From Bacillus salipaludis (GTDB lineage: Bacteria > Bacillota > Bacilli > Bacillales_B > DSM-18226), in the NCBI RefSeq assembly GCF_004358205.1, contig NZ_SMYO01000009.1, forward strand, positions 186,001-250,000: 64,000 bases of DNA, given 5' to 3'. Below are positions 55,427 to 63,884 of the stretch, one piece after another. Every line of letters begins with the position of its first letter. The stretch's first letter is position 1. The notes beneath the pieces were generated by a model. That model did no database searches, was not told the origin of the DNA, and was given only the letters and a program-made list of their open reading frames with translations. The position numbers and the translations under genes were made by a program.

Positions 55427-56335
55427 TTATTCTTCAAAATAATCCAAATCAACCTTTTTTAATATATACTGCGTCACTTTAGATACACCAATATCGTACT
55501 TAAACATATAATTCGCCAGGTCCGTACCGTTAATCAGAATTATTTTTTTCTCAATACGATTCACATACTCCTTCGCACCATCAGTAAAGTCAGAAGTGGT
55601 AATAAAAACACCTTTTCTTGCTCGCTGCCCTTCAAGACTGCCGGCAAACTTTTGTATCTCCGGCCGCCCGACAACTCCCTCCCACCGTTTCGCCTGTACA
55701 TAAATCATATCTAGCCCTAGTACATCTTCTTTTATGATGCCGTCTATTCCTTCATCGCCGCTTCTACCTATGGCTTTTCCTGCATCTTGTATCGAACCGC
55801 CATAACCCATCGAAACAAGTAGGTCGACCACTAAACGCTCAAAAAACTCAGGTGTGCAGCTTTTTACTTTTTCAAGTAACTCCTCACCAATTTGCTGTTG
55901 TATAATTTTATAGCTCTGTTCTAATTGATCTTGGGGGGAAAGGTCTTCCTGGTCTTGAACAAAATTTAGTGCTTGTTCTTCTGGAACTTTTTTGTTTATA
56001 AACTCTTGGAACTCTTTGTATCTTAGTAGATATTCTTTCGTCAGTTCTGATAAACCTGAATCTGCTAAAACTTCTCTTCCTCTTTCATTTATAATAAAGG
56101 TAGCCCTTCTGACAGTATTTATTAAACCTGCCTTTTTCAAATAAGTTCTTGCCCATCCGATTCGATTGTGATATACAAGCTGATTTCCACTAGGTATCAT
56201 TTCACTTCTATCATCCGCTGTTAATTGAAAGAAATCCGCCAAATACTCATATGCTTCCTTTAATGTATGTTCTCCCCCATCTTTCAATAATTGTAAAAAA
56301 GGATACATAAATGCTTGATAATCCGGGACCGCCAT
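55427..56335 (-). CDS. mrr: Mrr-type restriction endonuclease
   Basis: 302 residues. Winged-helix Mrr_N domain (about 1-95, YHNRIGWARTYLKKAGLI) and Mrr catalytic domain (160-300): FFERLV (Glu166), Asp198 in GDEGIDG and Gln214-Ala-Lys216 (YVQAKRW), the D-QxK form of PD-(D/E)xK. Mrr-type enzymes cut DNA with methylated bases. AAAGGTG precedes the ATG. It is a separate unit next to the McrBC-like pair. Confidence 0.92.
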   Translation of the reverse strand: MAVPDYQAFMYPFLQLLKDGGEHTLKEAYEYLADFFQLTADDRSEMIPSGNQLVYHNRIGWARTYLKKAGLINTVRRATFIINERGREVLADSGLSELTKEYLLRYKEFQEFINKKVPEEQALNFVQDQEDLSPQDQLEQSYKIIQQQIGEELLEKVKSCTPEFFERLVVDLLVSMGYGGSIQDAGKAIGRSGDEGIDGIIKEDVLGLDMIYVQAKRWEGVVGRPEIQKFAGSLEGQRARKGVFITTSDFTDGAKEYVNRIEKKIILINGTDLANYMFKYDIGVSKVTQYILKKVDLDYFEE

Positions 56336-56620
56336 AAAAAAATCACACCTTTGTATACAGATTTTCTTTATAATACCTCTTCGAATCGTTCATCTCTTGC
56401 CATATAGACACACCACGTTATAGTTGATATATTTATTATAACAATCTGTGTTTACTATTTAGTCTAGCATCAATTCTTTGGCTTAATAAATATTGTGATA
56501 TTTTGATTGTATCCAATTTGATAAATGATAATAATCCATTTTATGTATGGTTTTTATTGTACTCTTGTAGTTCCTTGCAAAAAACTCACGCTTTAAATTT
56601 GAAAGTCTATCTGATTCGTT

Positions 56621-57062
56621 TTAAAAATACTCTGCAATTTTTAGCGTATCCTCAAGAACCTTTTCTAGATCCCATCTCCCATCCTTAGCTTTAGCAGCAA
56701 AAATTGGATCACACAGATGTGTATCACATAAATTCCATTCGTAATTTAAATTGAAATTTTCTTTCACTTCATCAAAAAGAATGCTGAACCAAATGGCATT
56801 ATGCTGGCCACAAAAAGCAATCATAGGTTTATTAATTCCATGCCCATGACAACTGCAAACTGTAACAATTTCCAGCTGCTCTCATTGCCTTAACCAGCAA
56901 AGCAATCCCGGTTTCTAAAGAAAATGTATTTATCTTAGGACCGTGGTTCCTCTTTTTAAAATACTTCCAAGTTCTCCATCCTCTGCCGCCACCTGCCTCG
57001 TGGTTTCTAGCTTTGTACCAAATGATTTTTCTTAATTCTTCTTCAGTTAAATGGTTTTGCAA
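56621..57062 (-). pseudogene. Frameshifted Cys/His-rich protein gene
   Basis: Two frames join if one T is removed from the TTT at 56869-56871 (plus strand): QNHLTEEELRKIIWYKARNH ... ALLVKAMRAAG, then IVTVCSCHGHGINKPMIAFC and GQHNAIWFSILFDEVKE to the end. The joined product would be about 146 residues with a CxCHGHG...CGQHN cluster that looks metal-binding. Either the gene is broken or the base is a sequencing error. Family not recognised; position suggests a defence-island accessory. Confidence 0.6.
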
Positions 57063-57487
57063 AAGGTAAATATTTCCACTAATTAAATATACATAATATC
57101 TAATTCTCTAAACATCTTTTCTAGTAAATCTAACTAACCTTCATAAATCACTGTTGAAAAATAAATATGTTCGTCCGCTAAATTAATTAAGAATCCTCTT
57201 TGTATTAAGACAATTGCAAGGTTTGAAATCATTAGACTTTCCCTCCAATTTAATAGTAATTATACTTTTGGGAAAATATTAATTTTTAATGTAAACCAGG
57301 TAGATAATACCCATACCATAACTCCAATTGTTCTTTATAGAATTATAACCGCTGCTTTATATTTACGAATAAGAATCATAAGAAGCAAGATATTACCCCC
57401 GTAAAGAATCCTCATACATGCAATTTTACTTAATATTTTATTAGTATCTAAGTTTTTTATGGACTGTATTAATTCAATCATATTATC
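57063..57487. other. AT-rich spacer
   Basis: No gene, RNA or strong hairpin recognised; stops in all frames. Confidence 0.5.
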
Positions 57488-57885
57488 TTATGAAACGTTC
57501 TCGGAATGTGCAGCCATGTTTCGCAAATCTACAATTTTTTGCCATTCTCTTTGTAGCATTTTACGTTCCTGTGGGTGCCAAGTCGGTGTCAAACCACTCT
57601 TTTCTATATTTTTGGTGGCAACACAATAGGATTGCCCCTCTGCTGGGGATACTCTGACCCATTTTTACGAGATTTATTAAAATCAATGGATTGGCCATTA
57701 TTCACATTCGGTTTGACAATTACTTCAACTTTCGGCTGCACCTTATAATAAAAATCGGGGGCTTAATGTTGTTTCTTTTTCAATTCCAATGAACAATAGA
57801 TTTATTAATTTCTATTTCAAAAGCCTTTGAAATGACATATCACTGCAGGAGTAAAATCTAGATCATCATAATCATTTTCCACCAT
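57488..57885 (-). pseudogene. Decayed HEPN-like gene
   Basis: Frames on the minus strand run MVENDYDDLDFTPAVICHF, then SKAFEIEINKSIVHWN, then YKVQPKVEVIVKPNVNNGQS, then KWVRVSPAEGQSYCVATKN and finally QREWQKIVDLRNMAAHSENV. The last piece contains R-N-M-A-A-H, the R-x4-H active motif of HEPN RNases. At least three frameshifts or stops separate the pieces, so the gene is dead. It starts 10 bases after the Schlafen-like gene stop, as if it had been the second gene of that operon. Confidence 0.5.
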
Positions 57886-57895
57886 TTGCAAAAAG

Positions 57896-58837
57896 TTATT
57901 TTTGATATTTCTTAAATATCTTCTTTTTAGAATAACCAGCCTTTTGTCTTATCTTCCATAAAAAGTCTCCTTTCGCAATGATTGTTGCTTCTTCACACTC
58001 GGAAATATATTTATTGTTTGTCGTATCAAATACAATTAACTCGAACTTGAATTTTTCATCTGTTATCCCATATTCGTCTAAACCGAGTTTTAAACAGTCA
58101 GTTGAACTAAATCCTAAACATAGATGACCATTTAGTTCCCGTTTTGGAGGTATTTCTAGTGTGAAATCGGCACCAATAACCTTATTTAACCCATACATTC
58201 CGTGTTGCGAAATTACATTCCCTTCCTTTCTTACTAACAAACCTCCATCAAGGAGGGTAATTGGATTGTTTGACAAGTTACGGAAAGAAACATGTAAGGT
58301 TGCAACTCCTTCACGATCATTAGTTGCATATAGGCATTCGTCTAATATTCTTATTTCTAATCTATTACTCTCTAAATAAAATCGATCGAAATCACTTCTT
58401 TTTGCGACGGATTGTTGAGATCCTCTTCGAACCAGACAAAAGCCTTCATTAAGTGGGCCGTTTTTCTTTTTAATCATATATGGTCTATCTACAGTATTTT
58501 GAATTTCTATAACCCCGATATTTTTATCCTGATAATTTAGATAATAAACATCCAAACTGATATCGGGTTCAATATTATTAAGGACAAACTCTTGGTATGT
58601 TGATGAATCCACTTTGTCATTTTTATTAAGCCCTTCAATACCTCTACCTTCTACAAGATCATCCTTAACTCCCATTATTATAAATTTACTTCCTTCATGT
58701 TGTGCATTAGCCATGGCCATAATATCTTTAAGTAAATTAGGAGTGCCTTTAGCAGAATACTGCTTTGCTTTAAAATCTAAATATTCACATTCATATCCAT
58801 TTTCAATTAGGTCGATTATGGTATTATAATTTTTCAC
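57896..58837 (-). CDS. Schlafen/AlbA_2-domain protein
   Basis: 313 residues. Residues 1-150 are an AlbA_2/AAA_4 (Schlafen core) domain: GYECEYLDFKAKQYSAKGTP near 14-33 (the E-x-x-D-x-K acidic site), MANAQHEGSKFIIMGVKDD and RPYMIKKKNG. The C-terminal half is an unassigned beta-rich domain (GVATLHVSFRNLSNN, EIPPKRELNGHLCLGF). GTG start after AGGAGATC. Schlafen-type proteins cleave RNA or act in phage defence; that role is inferred here. Confidence 0.78.
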   Translation of the reverse strand: MKNYNTIIDLIENGYECEYLDFKAKQYSAKGTPNLLKDIMAMANAQHEGSKFIIMGVKDDLVEGRGIEGLNKNDKVDSSTYQEFVLNNIEPDISLDVYYLNYQDKNIGVIEIQNTVDRPYMIKKKNGPLNEGFCLVRRGSQQSVAKRSDFDRFYLESNRLEIRILDECLYATNDREGVATLHVSFRNLSNNPITLLDGGLLVRKEGNVISQHGMYGLNKVIGADFTLEIPPKRELNGHLCLGFSSTDCLKLGLDEYGITDEKFKFELIVFDTTNNKYISECEEATIIAKGDFLWKIRQKAGYSKKKIFKKYQK

Positions 58838-58966
58838 TTCTTGATCTCCTAGTTTAATTATTAGTATAATTTTACCAACACTTAAACTCGGATGTCGAAT
58901 ATATTTTCGTTGATTCGATAAAATTAATTAAGAATAAAATATTTTTCATCTAAATATAAATAAAAT

Positions 58967-58997
58967 CCGGCACCCATGAAATGGCGCCGGAAAAACA
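58967..58997 (-). terminator. Terminator-like hairpin
   Basis: TCCGGCACCCAT and ATGGCGCCGGA pair almost fully around GAA; the minus strand ends TTTTATTT. It would end transcripts coming from the truncated zinc-ribbon ORF or the 69-residue gene. Confidence 0.6.
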
Positions 58998-59110
58998 AAA
59001 TACCATATTAAGATAATGCTTTTGCTTATCTATTTACTAATAATTATTTACAACTAAAGATTGATACAATATGTCATGTAAAAACTTCGATATAACTATA
59101 GTAGAGATCT

Positions 59111-59130
59111 CAATTGTTCGTGAACAATTG
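59111..59130. promoter_or_regulatory. Perfect palindrome next to the tRNA relic
   Basis: CAATTGTTC-GT-GAACAATTG, nine-base perfect arms, 42 bases from the CCA end of the tRNA-Sec relic. Could be a repressor operator or an integrase arm-type site. Confidence 0.4.
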
Positions 59131-59171
59131 GATCGTCTTCTAACTTCATTAAAAAACCCTTATAACATGGT

Positions 59172-59256
59172 TGGCGGGACAACGTGTGAATCGAACCCTC
59201 TAGACTTACACGCAGGTCTCAAGCAGTTTTGAAGACTGTGGAGGACACCAGCCCTC
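59172..59256 (-). pseudogene. Relic of selenocysteine tRNA (anticodon TCA)
   Basis: On the minus strand: D-arm GAGGGC-TGGT-GTCCTC (six-bp stem with tetraloop, as in tRNA-Sec), anticodon arm with the loop CTTCAAA (TCA at 59230-59232), a long variable arm, T-loop GGTTCGATTC, acceptor strand GTTGTCCC and end GCCA. The 5' acceptor strand (expected GGGACAAC) is missing and the T-stem has two mismatches, so this is not a functional tRNA. Upstream sequence is instead an ORF that reads through it. Confidence 0.6.
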
Positions 59257-59349
59257 TTCTAACCATTTTGCAATTGCTAATTCACCATGAGAATCATTAC
59301 ATTTTGGACACTTATACCTTGCAAAAAACTTCCAGCCGTTACGTTCCAT
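59206..59349 (-). pseudogene. Truncated zinc-ribbon ORF fused to the tRNA relic
   Basis: 47 codons: MERNGWKFFARYKCPKCNDS then HGELAIAKWLEEGWCPPQ, whose last codons are supplied by the tRNA-Sec relic. CPKC is half of a zinc knuckle. No ribosome site is visible. It looks like a gene cut off by the event that placed the tRNA fragment here. Confidence 0.4.
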
Positions 59350-59383
59350 ATATGACCATATTTAACATGAAACATTTAACGAT

Positions 59384-59593
59384 TTAGTCCATAATTTTAT
59401 AAGTTTTTCCATTCAGTTCCAACAAACCAACAACTTTTCCTGTTTCAAGTACATTAACAGCATATCTTATTGCTTCCATGGCTTCTAAACGCCATTTTTG
59501 AAATATAGGTCCATCCTCCCAATGATCTTCTGAATCCAGACCAGTGCTTGCTGGAAGATCTTCAAGCAGTTCAATTACTTTATTTAAATCCAT
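59384..59593 (-). CDS. Small hypothetical protein
   Basis: 69 residues: acidic helical start (VIELLEDLPASTGLDSEDHW) then WRLEAMEAIRYAVNVLETGK and a short KTYKIMD end. AAAGGAC lies ten bases before the ATG, and composition is normal for a soluble protein. Family not recognised. Confidence 0.5.
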   Translation of the reverse strand: MDLNKVIELLEDLPASTGLDSEDHWEDGPIFQKWRLEAMEAIRYAVNVLETGKVVGLLELNGKTYKIMD

Positions 59594-59849
59594 TATTAGA
59601 TCGTCCTTTCAACTTCAAAATAGGAGTCATTTGGATATTTTCTCTCAATTGTAATAAAGATATCAGAGCCTCCCAAATGATTACAATTTAAGAATATATT
59701 ATTTTGTAAAGGTTTACGGTATGAAATGTGAATTTTTCCGGAACATTAATATTTTTGAAAAGTAATCTAAAACTTTATACAACCAATCACTGCGGGTCTG
59801 GCACATTGGCCCCCATTATTACAATTAAATATTTCTTATCTTTTCATTT

Positions 59850-60296
59850 TCACCTCTCCCTTTTAAAATACCCGGCAATAGCTGGAAAACTCTCAAAATC
59901 CTTCTTCATATCCCGAAACGAAATCACCTCCTTGCCTCTAGCAAGCTGGAAATCTAGCGAATATTCATGACAATTCAATGGAGTTTGATGAAAGGTTTTG
60001 GTATAGAAATCGATTGCTTCTTGTCCGCTTCTAGCAAAGATAAAGACAAAATCCTTCTGGCTCATCTTCAATGAGTAGATGCCCATTTTATGGATCCCTA
60101 AGTAATTATGTTGAATCAATTCCGCTACTTTCTGATGATCCACTTGATTAAGGTCTATTTTTGAAATGTCATCTTTTAATGAAATTTTCTGCTCTTCTAG
60201 TAAATGGTAGATGTAATGGGCCAAAGAGGATTCATTATAATGGAAACAATCCTGATATAATTCTTCCACAATCACTGCTAACACCTCGATATTCAA
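59850..60296 (-). CDS. Hypothetical protein next to replication genes
   Basis: 148 residues, soluble, helical start (MNIEVLAVIVEELYQDCFHY) and a mixed C-terminal part (DFVFIFARSGQEAIDFYTKT ... CHEYSLDF). TTG start after GAGGACATGA. It follows the DnaB-type helicase gene by 36 bases in the same direction, so it belongs to the replication module. Function unknown. Confidence 0.6.
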   Translation of the reverse strand: MNIEVLAVIVEELYQDCFHYNESSLAHYIYHLLEEQKISLKDDISKIDLNQVDHQKVAELIQHNYLGIHKMGIYSLKMSQKDFVFIFARSGQEAIDFYTKTFHQTPLNCHEYSLDFQLARGKEVISFRDMKKDFESFPAIAGYFKRER

Positions 60297-60332
60297 TCAT
60301 GTCCTCGGCTCTGTGACCGAAACGGAAACACC

Positions 60333-61577
60333 TTATTCCTTTTGCTCTTCAATTTTTCCTGTATGCTCGTTGTAATTCACAGAGACGGTTCCAACTGGAC
60401 CATTTCGATTTTTTGAGACAATGATTTCAAGGGAATGATCCTCAGATTCCTTGTCATAATAAGCTTCGCGATACAAGAACAGAATCACATCGGCATCCTG
60501 TTCCACACTTCCTGATTCCCGAATGTCAGACATCATCGGCCGCTTATTGGCTCTTGATTCCACCGATCGATTTAACTGCGCCAAACAAATGACGGGGCAA
60601 TTAAAATCCTTCGCCATCGCTTTAAGAGATTTAGATATTTCCGTCACTTGTAAGTGGGAATTCCCGCCGTAAAATTGACCAGAATGGATAAGCGTTAGAT
60701 AATCGATAAATAGAATCGGTTTCTTGTATGGAAATTGATGCATCATTTTTCGTGTTTTTGCTCTCATTTCGGCAATGGTTTGTCCAGACCTATCAAAAAT
60801 TTGCATATGGGTTTCAGTAAGGTCCCCAATGACATCCGACCATTTATTCTTTTGACTAGGATTGAGCATTCTTTTCGGATCCCGCATTTTTGCACGGTTA
60901 AAGCCCCCGGTTGAAGCCATTAATCGGGAGGTGATCAGCCTTTCGGGCATTTCTAAGGAAAATACGAGAGGCAAATATCCAGCCCATCCCGACATTTTTG
61001 CAAAATGAAGCATCACATCGGTTTTTCCCATCGAGGGTCTTGCCGCTAGAATCGTTACTTCCCCGTCCTGAAAGCCTCCCGTCACCTCGTCTAGCTTTTT
61101 GATCCCTGTTGTGGCGGTTTTCAATGTTGGTTGATCTTCCCAGGGTGCCTCATAAATGATTGACATTGCTTGATGTAAGGACGTGTGATCGTCCATCTTC
61201 ATTTGGTTAATCTTATCCAATTCGGTGATTACTTTCGCTATTTCCCAATCGTTCGTGAATGCAACCGTTAAAATGTTCCTCTTTTCTCGTTCCTTCCACT
61301 GACCAAGAAGGAGCTTCTCCGTACTGTCAAATTTCTCTAGATCCGCATACGATAACAGCTCCGAAAGGTAAGACATTCCACCTACAGATTCGAGGTCCGG
61401 TAAGGTGGTCAAGGAAATTAAATCAATATTCTTGCCAGCACGCTTATACTCTACCATCCTTCGCATTAATTCTTTATGCCGCATATTTTCTAGCTGTTCA
61501 GGCTGAATCACCGTATCCTTGAGTAAGTATTCCGCCTTCATCAAACTTCCTAAAAACGCCTTCTCTGCCATACTCAT
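60333..61577 (-). CDS. Replicative DNA helicase, DnaB family (mobile-element type)
   Basis: About 414 residues. N-terminal DnaB helical domain (AEKAFLGSLMKAEYLLKDTV) and RecA-like ATPase core: Walker A ARPSMGKTDVMLHF near 183, Walker B PILFIDYLTLI near 289, and CLAQLNRSVESRANKRPMMS with SDIRESGSVEQDADVILFLY typical of DnaB. Shorter than the chromosomal enzyme (about 450). ATG 61577 or GTG 61580 follow AGGTGAAGA; both overlap the upstream gene. Unwinds DNA at the element's origin. Confidence 0.9.
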   Translation of the reverse strand: MSMAEKAFLGSLMKAEYLLKDTVIQPEQLENMRHKELMRRMVEYKRAGKNIDLISLTTLPDLESVGGMSYLSELLSYADLEKFDSTEKLLLGQWKEREKRNILTVAFTNDWEIAKVITELDKINQMKMDDHTSLHQAMSIIYEAPWEDQPTLKTATTGIKKLDEVTGGFQDGEVTILAARPSMGKTDVMLHFAKMSGWAGYLPLVFSLEMPERLITSRLMASTGGFNRAKMRDPKRMLNPSQKNKWSDVIGDLTETHMQIFDRSGQTIAEMRAKTRKMMHQFPYKKPILFIDYLTLIHSGQFYGGNSHLQVTEISKSLKAMAKDFNCPVICLAQLNRSVESRANKRPMMSDIRESGSVEQDADVILFLYREAYYDKESEDHSLEIIVSKNRNGPVGTVSVNYNEHTGKIEEQKE

Positions 61578-62551
61578 CACTCTTCACCTGCCGTAAGATC
61601 GAGTTCAAAGCCTCTTGGAATATCTCTTCCGTTAGGAAACGATTCAGTTGATTTCCTATGCTTTGGTGCAGACTTTTTCTTCTCCTGATCCATTTCAACT
61701 TCTTCTACGGTCAGTAAAGATTCATTTTCCCAGTTCTTCAGAATCGCCACAATATAGTTCAACTTCCGCTTGTTATTAGCACACGCAATATTCATTGCTT
61801 TTAAAATCATCTCTTTTGGATGTAAAAAGCTAGAATCATCTAACCACGACAACAACTGCTCTTTTGCATTCACATTTGTAAATCCAAATCCATTATCATC
61901 CCAAAACTCAATAATTTCTTTCACATCTTCTGTTTTTTGATTACTCAATAAGGGATTTTGGATGTCTGGATTGTTTTCTATATTGTGAACGATAGCTTTT
62001 TGTTTTTCTTTTTGCCCAGGTGTCGTATGCAGGAATGCACCGTCAAATTCTTCATTTTCACTTGTGTATGTATCCTTTTCATCTAAATCCATACCAAAAC
62101 TATCTTCTTTATACAGGTTCTCTTTAACAGCAGGCGCGTTTATCTCCGATGCTATAAAATCTATTTCTGCTTCGACGTGTTTCCTTTCATTAAGTTCTAT
62201 TTCCTTCTTTTGCATTTTTGGCGCTAATTCCAGTGCTTCTAACCGTTCATAATCAATGGTGTACCACTTGGTTTGATCCATTTTGCTTTTATTCCAGTTC
62301 CCTGAAAGCAATAATCCTTGATCCGCTAGCGAGCGAAATACCCGTTTGATCGTACTGAGTGACCAAAATGAAAATTGTTCCTGCCAATCGTTATAGGTAT
62401 TGTAAATCCATTTACGCTCCTCAATGATATGGTTGCTTTTATTCACCCAGTAATGTACCTGCTGCAGGACGACTGCTTCATTTAAACCAATCCTGTTGGC
62501 TAATGATGGGCTCACGATCATTGGATTTTCGTACACTAATAAATTACTCAT
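61577..62551 (-). CDS. Replication initiation protein, DnaD-like
   Basis: 324 residues from the ATG at 62551, preceded by GGGAGG. Winged-helix N-terminal domain (LANRIGLNEAVVLQQVHYWV, WSLSTIKRVFRSLADQGLLL), an acidic linker (about 115-225) and a DnaD/DnaB2-type C-terminal helical domain (IIEFWDDNGFGFTNVNAKEQ, NNKRKLNYIVAILKNWENES). It would load the following DnaB helicase. Such pairs are found in phages and plasmids of Bacilli. Confidence 0.85.
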   Translation of the reverse strand: MSNLLVYENPMIVSPSLANRIGLNEAVVLQQVHYWVNKSNHIIEERKWIYNTYNDWQEQFSFWSLSTIKRVFRSLADQGLLLSGNWNKSKMDQTKWYTIDYERLEALELAPKMQKKEIELNERKHVEAEIDFIASEINAPAVKENLYKEDSFGMDLDEKDTYTSENEEFDGAFLHTTPGQKEKQKAIVHNIENNPDIQNPLLSNQKTEDVKEIIEFWDDNGFGFTNVNAKEQLLSWLDDSSFLHPKEMILKAMNIACANNKRKLNYIVAILKNWENESLLTVEEVEMDQEKKKSAPKHRKSTESFPNGRDIPRGFELDLTAGEE

Positions 62552-63129
62552 CTCTTTTTTCCTCCCTTTTTGAATGGCCAAATGATAAAACAATTTGCTT
62601 CCGTTCTTGTTTCATCGATTGGTTCATTGATCTTTCCCTAGCTATATAAAGAAAAATGACAAAAAAGGACAGGTAAAATAAAAACTTTTTTATAAATTTG
62701 GCAAATGGGTGAATGAATGGATAAGGAAGGATTTTGGTCTTTAAGGGGGGTTTTTAAAATTTTTTGATCGGGAAAACAACTGGAACGATCTTTGTTGTTG
62801 TCTTTGGATAATCTCTGTAGTAATCTCTGGTATTGCTTGGTTCAGACTTGTTTCTTCCATGGTGTCAATCTCAAATTTTATATTGGTTCAAGTTGACCTC
62901 TTATTCGGATCAATCTGAAATACTCTTTGATTCATTTTTAACAAATGAAGGTCCATTAAGGAAACGGTAAAAATCGTCGATTATTTACAAAATGTTTTTC
63001 CTTATTTTAGACTCTTTTCGTAAATATTGTGGCTATATGTGGAAAAATAAATTTTAATAGAAAATAGAAGATTTTAACATTCATAGTATAATGGATGGGA
63101 ATTAATATAAAAATTTTTATTATAATACA
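62552..63129. other. AT-rich region upstream of the replication genes
   Basis: No ORF supported. TGTGGAAAA at about 63038-63046 differs by one base from a DnaA box, and 63000-63120 is very AT-rich, but no iterons or clear origin were seen. Confidence 0.35.
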
Positions 63130-63357
63130 TTGAATAAAGCTATTCTAAAAGGAATTTTAAGTATTTTAATAGGAGTTATGGTATTCGGATTCTTATTTCT
63201 TTGGCAAAAAGATATGGACTTTATGGCAAATTTCTTCTTTTCTATAACTGCAGGAATCTTGGGTTATATGGTCATATCTCCTTTTATCATGTCGAATGAA
63301 GAAAGGAAAAACTTTGAATCTACATTTGATAAATGGTTAGACGATCGTGAAAAATAG
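63130..63357 (+). CDS. Small two-helix membrane protein
   Basis: 75 residues with hydrophobic helices at about 4-24 and 32-54 and a charged tail (NEERKNFESTFDKWLDDREK). TTG start without a strong ribosome site, so the start is uncertain. Family not recognised. Confidence 0.55.
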   Translation: MNKAILKGILSILIGVMVFGFLFLWQKDMDFMANFFFSITAGILGYMVISPFIMSNEERKNFESTFDKWLDDREK

Positions 63358-63509
63358 TAAATTGAAATAACATAACCGTCTTTTTTTAAGCTGACCGTAA
63401 GGATTCTATCAAGATGTAATTTGCAAACCGACAAGAACTAATAAGTAACTCCTTCGTTCTTACTTTAATAGCAATTGCTTGTTCAGCTCAAGAAAAACTT
63501 GTATCAGTT

Positions 63510-63556
63510 TAAGGGAAATAATCCTCATCCGGAGTTAGGATGAGGATTATTTCATA
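63510..63556. terminator. Stem-loop between convergent small genes
   Basis: AAATAATCCTCATCC pairs with GGATGAGGATTATTT around GGAGTTA, a 15-bp perfect stem with T-rich ends on both strands. It serves the convergent genes at 63130 and 63573. Confidence 0.8.
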
Positions 63557-63572
63557 AATACAGTCACAGCTT

Positions 63573-63779
63573 TTAAACACAGAAACAAACTGCACCAACA
63601 ATGATTAATAAAATAAACAAAACGACTATGAGTATAAATTCACCGCATCCTTGAGTAGGAAAACAGCTTGCATAAACAGGAGCTGCATAGGAATAAGACA
63701 ATGGAGGTTGGGGAAGAACATTTGCGGGTAAGGCATTCGATATTGGTAAGGCATTAGTTATTGGTAAGGCATTATCCAT
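63573..63779 (-). CDS. YjcZ-like small sporulation/membrane protein
   Basis: 68 residues from the ATG at 63779 (AAAGGAAG upstream). The end FILIVVLFILLIIVGAVCFC is the YjcZ-family membrane helix. The N-terminus is unusual: three NALP units (NALPITNALPISNALPANVL) encoded by 21-bp repeats, then a Tyr/Pro-rich stretch. YjcZ-type proteins are small spore or membrane proteins of unknown role. Confidence 0.75.
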   Translation of the reverse strand: MDNALPITNALPISNALPANVLPQPPLSYSYAAPVYASCFPTQGCGEFILIVVLFILLIIVGAVCFCV

Positions 63780-63884
63780 TTTTTCCACTTCCTTTCGAAT
63801 GTATGGAGAGCTAATTTAACATTACAATATATATTACACTTCGAGAGGAAATTGGAGCCCGTCTATATTATATTTGGGCATGAT

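Noticed and set aside
59172..59256. A functional selenocysteine tRNA
   Set aside because: The 5' acceptor strand does not pair with the 3' strand and the T-stem is mismatched, so it is called a relic.
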